A stretch of DNA of 10,477 bases from Gammaproteobacteria bacterium (GTDB lineage Bacteria; Pseudomonadota; Gammaproteobacteria; GRL18). The DNA lies in NCBI GenBank assembly GCA_028571885.1, contig JAPVVU010000082.1:1-10477 (forward strand). Direction: 5' to 3'. Each line of letters begins with the position of its first letter. Position 1 is the first letter of the stretch. The position numbers and the translations under genes were made by a program. Under the pieces are notes generated by a model. The model saw only the letters and a program-made list of their open reading frames with translations, had not been told where the DNA came from and ran no database searches. Of the stretch, positions 4,504-10,477 are shown in pieces.

Positions 4504-7122
4504 ATGCGAACAGGGATTGTCGCGTTTATCATTGGAAATATCAGTTTACTTTATTGGCCATTAAACTTTGGTCTTATGGGGCCTGGTTTTATAAAGTCTG
4601 ACTTCAAAGCTTCTGGCTTTATAGAGCCTGATACAATAAACCTCTCGCTCTTAAATTCAGGTGCTGAATCAGACGCTGTTTTTGCAGAGACTGAATCAAT
4701 TTTTTTAATTGTCTGTCTTGTTTTTATTCTTATCTTAGTATTATACAAAGCTCGACAGATTTTTGTTAGCTTATCATCCTTTATTCTCCCCAAATCACTT
4801 AAAAAGCTAATATTTACTATTTTTTCTTTTTGGGGTGGAGTACTTTTTACTGCATTTTATATTACTCAGATGTATCCTGTACTTGATCTGGAACAGATAG
4901 AAGGCAAAACAATTGAAGTAAAAGGTTATCTTAATTCTATACCCAATCAATCAAAAGAAAAACAGAGCTTTGAATTTTTTATTACAGCACTAAAATTGCC
5001 GGTTCTCCAGAACAAGAGTGACTTAAACTTAAGCCATCAGGACAAAAGATTACCGCTCAAGCAATGGGATAATTCTTTTACGGGCAAGGTACGACTGAGC
5101 TGGTATTACACGAATAATGTGTTACAAAATGGGCAGAAGTGGCAATTAAAAATTCGTTTAAAAAAACCAAATGGTTTATTAAATGGCGATTTTGACTATG
5201 AAAAGTGGCTTTATCAAAACCGTATTCTGGCAACGGGTTATGTTCGTGAAGGGTATATTTTAAATACTTCTGATCAGTCTTTCTTTAGCACATTTTTTAA
5301 AGTGCATATTGTTAACTTAAGGCAAAAAGTAGCAAGCCAGATAGATATTGTTCTGGCAGATTACCCGTATAAAGGACTGGTAAAAGCATTGGCAATTGGT
5401 ATCAGACATGATATTGAGCCTGAACAGTGGCAGTCTTTTCTACGTACCGGGACAAATCACTTAATTGCCATTTCAGGCCTTCATATTGGTCTTATGTCCT
5501 CATTTATCTGGATAATCGTCTTTGCTTTATGGCGTTCAATCAGCATTTTAAATCTAAGATGTCCTGCGACCTATATAGCATCAGTGGCGGCATTAATTGC
5601 AGCCATTATGTATGCGGCTTTGGCGGGCTTTGCCATTCCCACGCAAAGAGCCTTAATTATGTTATGCGTGGTTTTTATGGCAATTATGTTTAAACGTGAA
5701 TTTCAACCCAGTTATATTTTGTTACTGGCCTTCTTAAGCGTTATTGTCTTTGATCCCTTAAGTCCTCTGTCACCCGGTTTCTGGTTGTCATTTGGTGCGG
5801 TGGCTATTATTTTATTGATCGTGTCGGCTCGTCTTAGTATTCAAACGGATAAAAAAGATAAATTCCTGCAATTTGGCTGGCTGCAGTTTGCAATCTTTAT
5901 TGGCCTGCTGCCGCCTTTGCTGATTTTATTTCACCAATTTTCATTAATTTCACCTATAGCCAATCTTTTTGCTGTGCCTTTAATGAGTCTCATCATTGTG
6001 CCGTTAACTTTATTTGCTACAGCACTGCTTTTTATCTTTGCTCCCCTAGGTCTATTTGTATTTAAATTACTTCAATGGCCGATTGATGCGCTTTTTGACG
6101 TTTTGGGCAGTTTAAGCCAGTGGTCTAATAGTCTTATATATGTAGCAGAAGCACCTTGGTATGTGATATTGATGATTTGCATCGGCAGCCTTTGGTTATT
6201 AATGCCAAAAGGCTGGCATGGACGATGGTTAGGTGTTATTTTATTTTTTCCTGCTTTTTTTGTTGAAGCAGAAAAAATACCACAGGGCCAGGTGCAGCTG
6301 ACTGTATTAGATGTTGGACAGGGACTTGCTATGATACTACGGACTCGTCATCATATTTTGTTATATGACACGGGTGATAAGTATAGTGAACAGTTCAATA
6401 TGGCGGATAAAGTGATTATCCCCTTTATGAGGTTACAGGGAATTAATAAAATTGATAAATTAGTAGTGAGTCACTCAGATCGTGATCATGCGGGCTCTTA
6501 CGCAGAATTAATTGAACAAATCCCGATTAATGAGGTTCTGGCAGGCGAACCAGAAAAACTCAATGTGAAATTATCCTCAAATCTTGATAAAAATGAAATA
6601 AATAAACTATCTTTTATTTTTCCTGTTAAGCAGTGTATTTCAGGACAGCAATGGCAATGGGATGATGTTCAGTTTCGAATTTTATCACCTCAAAAGCCAT
6701 TGCTGAATAAAAAAAGGAATAATCGCTCCTGTGTACTGCAAATCACAACGGCTTTAAAGCAGACTTTATTATTGACGGGTGACATTGAAAAAAAAGCAGA
6801 AAAACAGTTAGTTAATGAATATCCAGAATTGAAAGTGGATGTTCTGCAGGTGCCGCATCATGGCAGCAGGACATCATCATCTGCTTTTTTTCTAAAGCAT
6901 CTTGAACCTAAAATTGCTTTGTTTTCTTTTGGTTACAGGAATCGTTTTCACCATCCGTCAGAAAAGGTCCTCAGCCGTTATAAAAAAATGCAGATTAAAT
7001 TATACAATACAAGTAACGGGGCTATTGATATTAAGAGCAATATAACCAATAATTCATTTTCGGTAAAAGAATATCGAGTAGAAAATAGGCGACTTTGGCA
7101 TCGTGATATAAAGCAGCTTTAG
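4504..7122 (+). CDS. comEC: ComEC/Rec2-family DNA-uptake channel protein
   Basis: 872 residues, on the long side for the family (about 700-800). It forms the inner-membrane channel that takes single-stranded DNA into the cell during natural transformation. After an N-terminal membrane part (about 1-115) comes the OB-fold (DUF4131) region at about 125-265, then the competence membrane core with NHLIAISGLHIGL at about 318-330 and roughly ten membrane segments to about 590. The C-terminal metallo-beta-lactamase-like domain begins LTVLDVGQG near 599. It retains SHSDRDHAG (656-664) and PHHGSRTSSS (784-793), so its putative nuclease metal site looks intact. Residues 23-47 hold a pentapeptide repeat, detailed separately. 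The ATG at 4504 is supported by AAGGA 8 nt upstream. It is followed by exbB after 54 bp. Confidence 0.95.
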   Translation: MRTGIVAFIIGNISLLYWPLNFGLMGPGFIKSDFKASGFIEPDTINLSLLNSGAESDAVFAETESIFLIVCLVFILILVLYKARQIFVSLSSFILPKSLKKLIFTIFSFWGGVLFTAFYITQMYPVLDLEQIEGKTIEVKGYLNSIPNQSKEKQSFEFFITALKLPVLQNKSDLNLSHQDKRLPLKQWDNSFTGKVRLSWYYTNNVLQNGQKWQLKIRLKKPNGLLNGDFDYEKWLYQNRILATGYVREGYILNTSDQSFFSTFFKVHIVNLRQKVASQIDIVLADYPYKGLVKALAIGIRHDIEPEQWQSFLRTGTNHLIAISGLHIGLMSSFIWIIVFALWRSISILNLRCPATYIASVAALIAAIMYAALAGFAIPTQRALIMLCVVFMAIMFKREFQPSYILLLAFLSVIVFDPLSPLSPGFWLSFGAVAIILLIVSARLSIQTDKKDKFLQFGWLQFAIFIGLLPPLLILFHQFSLISPIANLFAVPLMSLIIVPLTLFATALLFIFAPLGLFVFKLLQWPIDALFDVLGSLSQWSNSLIYVAEAPWYVILMICIGSLWLLMPKGWHGRWLGVILFFPAFFVEAEKIPQGQVQLTVLDVGQGLAMILRTRHHILLYDTGDKYSEQFNMADKVIIPFMRLQGINKIDKLVVSHSDRDHAGSYAELIEQIPINEVLAGEPEKLNVKLSSNLDKNEINKLSFIFPVKQCISGQQWQWDDVQFRILSPQKPLLNKKRNNRSCVLQITTALKQTLLLTGDIEKKAEKQLVNEYPELKVDVLQVPHHGSRTSSSAFFLKHLEPKIALFSFGYRNRFHHPSEKVLSRYKKMQIKLYNTSNGAIDIKSNITNNSFSVKEYRVENRRLWHRDIKQL
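4570..4644 (+). repeat. 15-bp tandem repeats encoding pentapeptides near the ComEC N-terminus
   Basis: Five consecutive 15-base units starting at 4570, 4585, 4600, 4615 and 4630, each encoding five residues: GLMGP, GFIKS, DFKAS, GFIEP, DTINL. Copies 1, 2 and 4 are clearly related (GGYYTTAT core), while copies 3 and 5 are degenerate. The segment lies between the first two hydrophobic stretches, in a loop, so it lengthens the protein without breaking the core. Confidence 0.7.
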
Positions 7123-7155
7123 TTTTAAATATAGTTTTAAGTATAGTTTTATTAA
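7120..7155 (+). repeat. Three 12-bp tandem repeats between comEC and exbB
   Basis: Exact period of 12: TAGTTTTAAATA at 7120, TAGTTTTAAGTA at 7132, TAGTTTTATTAA at 7144. The first copy begins with the comEC stop codon TAG, so the repeated unit seems to have expanded from the end of the gene. It is followed by the exbB ribosome site AAGGG at 7166-7170. Confidence 0.85.
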
Positions 7156-7176
7156 GATTTAACGTAAGGGAAAATT

Positions 7177-7797
7177 GTGTTTGAATTAATATTAGCCGGT
7201 GGCTGGATTATGGCCCCAATTATTTTATGTTCCATTTTGGCTCTGACCATTGTGGTTGAACGTTTCTGGACTTTGCGTGAGAGAAAAATAGCACCGCCCA
7301 ATTTAGCCGAGCAAATTATCAAACTGCATCAAAAGAATCGCATTACCAAGGAAGCTATTAATAAACTTTATAACAGTTCACCATTAGGTCGTATTCTGGC
7401 TGCAGGTCTGCGTAATATGAATAATGAGCGTGAATTAATGAAAGAAAGTATTGAGGAAGAAGGGCGCCAGGTTGTTCTTGAGCTGGAACGTTTTCTTAAT
7501 ACCCTGGGTACGATTGCATCAATTACACCCTTATTGGGACTTTTAGGAACGGTTATAGGTATGATTAAAGTTTTTGCTGTCATTACCAGCCTGGGAGTCG
7601 GTGATCCAAAGATACTGGCTGATGGTATCTCAGAGGCCTTATTGACAACTGCTGCTGGTTTATCAGTAGCTATTCCAAGTGTGATGTTTTACCGTTTTTT
7701 TCGTGGTCGCGTTGATGAGTTACTATTAAAAATGGAAGCCCAGGCGGTTTATCTAGTTGAAGTGATTCATGGTGATCGTTCAGTACCGGGAAATTGA
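7177..7797 (+). CDS. exbB: ExbB/TolQ-family proton-channel protein
   Basis: 206 residues from a GTG start with AAGGG 6 nt upstream; no ATG fits the domain better. It is a three-helix inner-membrane subunit of the ExbB-ExbD motor: helix 1 at about 9-27 (GGWIMAPIILCSILALTIVV), a cytoplasmic stretch at 30-105, helix 2 at about 108-133 with the family motif TPLLGLLGTVIGMI, and helix 3 at about 150-172 with ALLTTAAGLSVAIP. With ExbD it converts proton-motive force to work on an outer-membrane or periplasmic partner. No tonB or tolA is nearby. This exbB-exbD pair before lpxK is the arrangement I recall from Pseudomonas-like genomes, where it may serve a role other than iron uptake. The stop codon is one base from the exbD start. 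Confidence 0.93.
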   Translation: MFELILAGGWIMAPIILCSILALTIVVERFWTLRERKIAPPNLAEQIIKLHQKNRITKEAINKLYNSSPLGRILAAGLRNMNNERELMKESIEEEGRQVVLELERFLNTLGTIASITPLLGLLGTVIGMIKVFAVITSLGVGDPKILADGISEALLTTAAGLSVAIPSVMFYRFFRGRVDELLLKMEAQAVYLVEVIHGDRSVPGN

Positions 7798-7798
7798 T

Positions 7799-8212
7799 AT
7801 GAATTTTCGTCATAAAAAACCTGAAGAACTGGATGTTAATGTTACTCCTCTTATTGATGTGGTGTTTTTATTATTAATCTTTTTCATGGTGTCAACGACT
7901 TTTGACCGGCAGTCAGAACTTAATATTGAGTTACCCGAAGCCAGTGGTGAGATCACAGAGTCCGAGAAAGTAGAAATTGAAATTTTTATTGGCCCCAGTG
8001 GTAAATTCACCATTAATGGCAATGAAGTCATCAATACTCAAATAGAAACGTTGCTCAGAGCTTTGCGGGAAGCTGCAGGCAATGATAATGATCCCAGGAT
8101 CATTATCGCTGCTGACAAAAATACTACCCATCAGGCTGTGATGACTGCAATGGATGCTGCACGTCAGATGGGATTTATACATATTACATTTGCGGCAGTT
8201 AAACCAGAATAA
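7799..8212 (+). CDS. exbD: ExbD/TolR-family motor subunit
   Basis: 137 residues. The ATG at 7799 follows the exbB TGA after a single base, indicating translational coupling; it also gives the family N-terminus (MNFRHKKPEELDVNVTPLID), so the upstream in-frame start at 7769 was rejected. One transmembrane helix at about 17-34 (PLIDVVFLLLIFFMV) holds Asp20, equivalent to the proton-conducting Asp of ExbD, followed by a periplasmic domain (residues 40-137) with the typical RIIIAADKNTTHQAVMTAMD segment. It partners ExbB. A 63-bp gap separates it from lpxK. Confidence 0.93.
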   Translation: MNFRHKKPEELDVNVTPLIDVVFLLLIFFMVSTTFDRQSELNIELPEASGEITESEKVEIEIFIGPSGKFTINGNEVINTQIETLLRALREAAGNDNDPRIIIAADKNTTHQAVMTAMDAARQMGFIHITFAAVKPE

Positions 8213-8275
8213 AATGATCTGCAGTGGCCTTTTTTATGCATTTCAATTTTGTTTATTTCTAAGCGGTTTAAACTA

Positions 8276-9310
8276 ATGAAATCCATTTCTCATTACTGGC
8301 AAACGCTTAATTTTGTCAGTTTGACGCTGGCTCCACTCAGTTTTGTTTTCTGCTTTCTAGCCTTTTTACGGCGTATTTTTTACCGAATGAGTCATCGTCT
8401 TGGTTTGTTTAAATCATCATCTCGATTACCTGTAATTGTTGTTGGTAATATTTATATTGGCGGTAATGGTAAAACTCCCTTTGTAATCTGGTTAGTCGAG
8501 CAATTAAAACAAGCAGGTTATAAGCCTGGTGTTGTGAGCCGCGGCTATGGTGCTGCAGCGCAAGGCCCGTCATGGCCGCGGCTCGTCGATCTTCAGCAGA
8601 ACATTCAATTATTTGGTGACGAGCCCTTTCTTATTCATCAAACAACTCAATGTCCGGTTGTGGTCGATCCTGTTCGTTCCCGAGCGGTTGATAAAATTTC
8701 ACAGGACACTGATTGCGATGTTATTATCAGTGATGACGGCTTACAGCATTATGCAATGTCGCGCTTTATTGAAATTAATATTACAGATGCCAGACGACTC
8801 TATGGCAATGGACTGTGTCTACCGGCTGGCCCGCTGAGAGAGAGAAAAAGCCGCCTCAGATCTGTTGATTATATTGTTTATAATATCTCTCGATGCCAAT
8901 CACACAATGCAATACAACAGTTTGAAGAAAAAGAGTTTTCTATGGACTACGAGTTTTCAATTATAAAGCCTTTATCTAATAAGGCTGAACAATCAATGAC
9001 ACTGTCCGACTTTAAGGGTAAGATTGTGCATGCAGTGGCTGGTATAGGTGAGCCCGGGCAATTTTTTAAATTGTTACGTCGTCATGGTCTAGATGTGATA
9101 GAGCACCCTTTTACTGATCATTTTCAGTATCGATCAGAAGACCTGGTGTTTGATGATGTTTATCCCATAATTATGACGGAAAAAGATGCTGTTAAATGCC
9201 AATCTTTTTCATTGCCTGATTCATGGTATCTGCCCATTAAAGCCAGGGTTGACAGCAGCCTGGCAAACAAAATTTTGGATCAACTAAAATCATATAAATC
9301 TGATCCTTAA
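8276..9310 (+). CDS. lpxK: Tetraacyldisaccharide 4'-kinase (lipid A biosynthesis)
   Basis: 344 residues. LpxK phosphorylates the 4' position of the lipid A disaccharide at the cytoplasmic face of the inner membrane, the step before Kdo addition. An N-terminal hydrophobic anchor (about 14-31) is followed by VVGNIYIGGNGKTP (55-68), which is the Walker A loop, GVVSRGYG (85-92), and DDGLQHY (153-159), a strongly conserved catalytic-site motif of LpxK. The ATG at 8276 was chosen with the purine-rich AAGCGG 9 nt upstream; the TTG at 8249 would add nine non-conserved residues. msbA, often adjacent, is absent. A Trm112-like gene follows after 49 bp. Confidence 0.95.
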   Translation: MKSISHYWQTLNFVSLTLAPLSFVFCFLAFLRRIFYRMSHRLGLFKSSSRLPVIVVGNIYIGGNGKTPFVIWLVEQLKQAGYKPGVVSRGYGAAAQGPSWPRLVDLQQNIQLFGDEPFLIHQTTQCPVVVDPVRSRAVDKISQDTDCDVIISDDGLQHYAMSRFIEINITDARRLYGNGLCLPAGPLRERKSRLRSVDYIVYNISRCQSHNAIQQFEEKEFSMDYEFSIIKPLSNKAEQSMTLSDFKGKIVHAVAGIGEPGQFFKLLRRHGLDVIEHPFTDHFQYRSEDLVFDDVYPIIMTEKDAVKCQSFSLPDSWYLPIKARVDSSLANKILDQLKSYKSDP

Positions 9311-9359
9311 AAAAATACCTGATGTTGAAATATATAAATTTTTAAAATGAGGCGATATA

Positions 9360-9530
9360 GTGGATAAAAAATTACTTGATATTCTGGCCTGTCCAGTTTG
9401 TAAGGGTGAATTAGACTACGATAAAGAAAATAATGAACTTATCTGTAAAAAAGATAAATTAGCCTTTCCAATTCGTGATGACATTCCCGTAATGCTTGAA
9501 TCAGAGGCTCGTTCTCTGGAAACAGAATAA
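9360..9530 (+). CDS. ycaR: Trm112/YcaR-family small protein (UPF0434)
   Basis: A 56-residue protein starting with GTG, supported by GAGG at 9349-9352, 7 nt upstream; no ATG is available near the domain start. The sequence begins MDKKLLDILACPVCKGELDY and ends with LAFPIRDDIPVMLESEAR, which are signatures of the family. A CPVC pair (Cys11, Cys14) and Cys29 resemble a zinc-ribbon-derived fold, with the fourth ligand missing as in the E. coli protein. Trm112 activates methyltransferases in eukaryotes and archaea; the role of the bacterial YcaR proteins is not settled. It sits directly between lpxK and the phosphatase gene. In many relatives kdsB follows it, but here only 29 bp separate it from the next gene. 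Confidence 0.93.
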   Translation: MDKKLLDILACPVCKGELDYDKENNELICKKDKLAFPIRDDIPVMLESEARSLETE

Positions 9531-9559
9531 TAGCGTATCTATACAATATAGAAAATAGT

Positions 9560-10042
9560 ATGAAAAAAATAAAAGTCTTATTTGTCTGCATGGGGAATAT
9601 ATGTCGCTCACCTACAGCGCATGGTGTTTTTGAACATATTGTTAATTCAGAACATCTTGCAGAGCATTTTGAAATTGATTCAGCCGGGACTCATGCCTAT
9701 CATGTCGGTTCAAAGCCTGATCAGCGTGCTCAGCAAGCTGCGGCTAATCGCGGCATTGATTTAAGCCATATTCGAGGTCGTAAGGTCAAGCAGACTGATT
9801 TTAAGCATTATGATTATATTCTCGCTATGGACAGCGACAATTACAGTATTTTAGATCAGGCTTGTCCTGAGGAATACAAAACTAAAATAAGCCTATTCCT
9901 GGATTTTGCTCCAGAACACCCGCTGGATGAAGTGCCTGACCCCTACTATGGTGGTATCAAGGGATTTGAAAATGTATTTGATATGGTTGATATAGCCAGT
10001 AAAGGACTTTTAGACAGGATTAAAAAGCAACATTTATCATAA
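9560..10042 (+). CDS. Low-molecular-weight protein tyrosine phosphatase
   Basis: 160 residues, the usual length. It removes phosphate from phosphotyrosine. The P-loop CMGNICRS (Cys10 nucleophile, Arg16, Ser17) and the DPYYGG loop with the acid Asp127 are intact, so it should be active. The N-terminus MKKIKVLFVCMGNICRSPTA is typical. In capsule loci related enzymes (Wzb, Etp) act on a tyrosine kinase, but no such kinase is here. In Pseudomonas and others a gene of this family lies between kdsB and murB, and that context fits this copy even though both neighbours are missing. Only a weak purine-rich site (AGAAAATAG) precedes the ATG. Confidence 0.95.
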   Translation: MKKIKVLFVCMGNICRSPTAHGVFEHIVNSEHLAEHFEIDSAGTHAYHVGSKPDQRAQQAAANRGIDLSHIRGRKVKQTDFKHYDYILAMDSDNYSILDQACPEEYKTKISLFLDFAPEHPLDEVPDPYYGGIKGFENVFDMVDIASKGLLDRIKKQHLS

Positions 10043-10126
10043 AGACTTCACGCTCATTGTTTAAGCCTAAAGTTGCTTATTTCTGATTAGAAGAGGGGCG
10101 CTTTATAGAAATTTTAAGATATAACA

Positions 10127-10158
10127 AAAAAGGGGAATTCTCACGAATTTCCCTTTTT
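10127..10158. terminator. Bidirectional intrinsic terminator
   Basis: Arms 10127-10140 and 10145-10158 form a 14-bp stem (AAAAAGGGGAATTC against GAATTTCCCTTTTT) with one G-U wobble and a four-base loop TCAC. The arms end in A and T runs, so an RNA from either strand would end in a U-run. It separates the plus-strand phosphatase from the minus-strand gene whose stop is 20 bp away. Confidence 0.85.
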
Positions 10159-10178
10159 GTGTTTAGGTGAAAATTAAA

Positions 10179-10477
10179 TTATTTAGAACTTCGTCCATCG
10201 CGCTTATCAGCTAATTTAGAAGAACTTGCTGATGAACCTGTACGTGTTGTTGTACGAGATCTTCTACCACGGCGACCGGAAGATTTTTTTGTCTTCTCCG
10301 AAGTGTCAGCGGGTGCTGAAGAGCTTTGCTCTTTTTCAACGTTGCTTGCGGCAGCTGATGGCGCTTTAGTAGTTGAAGGCTCTTTACTGGCTGAGGGCTC
10401 TTTACTGGCTGAGGGCTCTTTACTGGCTGAGGACTCTTTACTGGCTGAGGACTCTTTACTGGCTGAGGACTCTTTAC
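10179..10477 (-). CDS. C-terminal end of a repeat-tailed gene, probably rne (ribonuclease E)
   Basis: An open minus-strand frame runs from the window edge to the TAA at 10181-10179; at least 98 codons lie in the window and the start is beyond it. The residues nearest the edge are hexapeptides of the kind ESSASK and EPSASK, followed by a Ser/Ala/Thr-rich stretch and a basic Arg/Lys/Ser tail including GRRGRRSR. This low-complexity, alternating acidic and basic tail suits the unstructured C-terminal region of ribonuclease E, which scaffolds RNA decay complexes. In Pseudomonas relatives rne lies at this place in the cluster after murB. No catalytic part is visible, so the identity is inferred from context; other Ser/Ala/Lys-rich proteins (AlgP-like) are possible. 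Confidence 0.6.
   Translation of the reverse strand, partial: KESSASKESSASKESSASKEPSASKEPSASKEPSTTKAPSAAASNVEKEQSSSAPADTSEKTKKSSGRRGRRSRTTTRTGSSASSSKLADKRDGRSSK
10363..10477 (-). repeat. 18-bp tandem repeats in the terminal coding region
   Basis: Five full 18-bp copies of TCTTTACTGGCTGAGG(G/A)C at 10381, 10399, 10417, 10435 and 10453, then 7 bases of a sixth cut by the window edge; 10363-10380 is a diverged copy. Copies differ only at one base, the site that switches Pro to Ser in the encoded hexapeptide. The near identity suggests recent expansion, and the total copy number is unknown because the array runs off the edge. Confidence 0.95.

Noticed and set aside
7177..8212. TonB-dependent iron-uptake locus
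   Set aside because: Only exbB and exbD are present; no tonB or receptor gene is adjacent, and the flanking comEC and lpxK match the conserved non-iron arrangement.
10363..10477. CRISPR or intergenic satellite
   Set aside because: The units are contiguous, without spacers, and stay in one open reading frame, so they are coding repeats.

Overview
This is an AT-rich (about 40% GC by eye) bacterial chromosome segment, most likely from a gammaproteobacterium. The strongest taxonomic evidence is the right half. Its order, a DUF2062 gene divergent from comEC, then exbB, exbD, lpxK, a Trm112/YcaR gene and a low-molecular-weight tyrosine phosphatase, facing a minus-strand gene that looks like the end of rne, closely follows the arrangement I recall from Pseudomonas and relatives. 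Species-level assignment is not possible. The left half carries several sulfurtransferase-type domains, which would suit a sulfur-oxidising or sulfide-exposed organism, but this is inference.

Left edge (1-192): no gene. It holds a large nested inverted repeat with two pairs of arms, which may be a MITE-like element or a strong hairpin. Next (193-2355) comes a divergent module. On the minus strand a TVP38/VTT-type membrane protein fused to a rhodanese domain is followed by a small DsrE-family protein. On the plus strand is an ArsR-type regulator that is also fused to a rhodanese domain. Between them is a TATAAT-containing promoter and an 8-bp inverted repeat that fits an ArsR-type operator. 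The three genes together look like a self-regulated persulfide-responsive unit.

Middle (2582-4392): an orphan periplasmic solute-binding protein (family 3) is followed by an OsmC-family thiol protein, and a convergent DUF2062 membrane protein.

Right (4504-10477): comEC (DNA uptake channel), exbB-exbD (proton-driven energiser), lpxK (lipid A 4'-kinase), a 56-residue Trm112-like gene starting with GTG, and a LMW phosphotyrosine phosphatase. A symmetrical hairpin terminator then separates the phosphatase from the incoming minus-strand gene, whose Ser/Ala/Lys/Glu-rich hexapeptide-repeat tail runs off the window. msbA, kdsB and murB, which often sit in this cluster in related genomes, are absent.

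An unusual feature is that short tandem duplications of 12-18 bp recur: before osmC, before comEC, inside the 5' end of comEC, between comEC and exbB, and in the terminal gene. I see no CRISPR array, tRNA, rRNA or intact insertion sequence.
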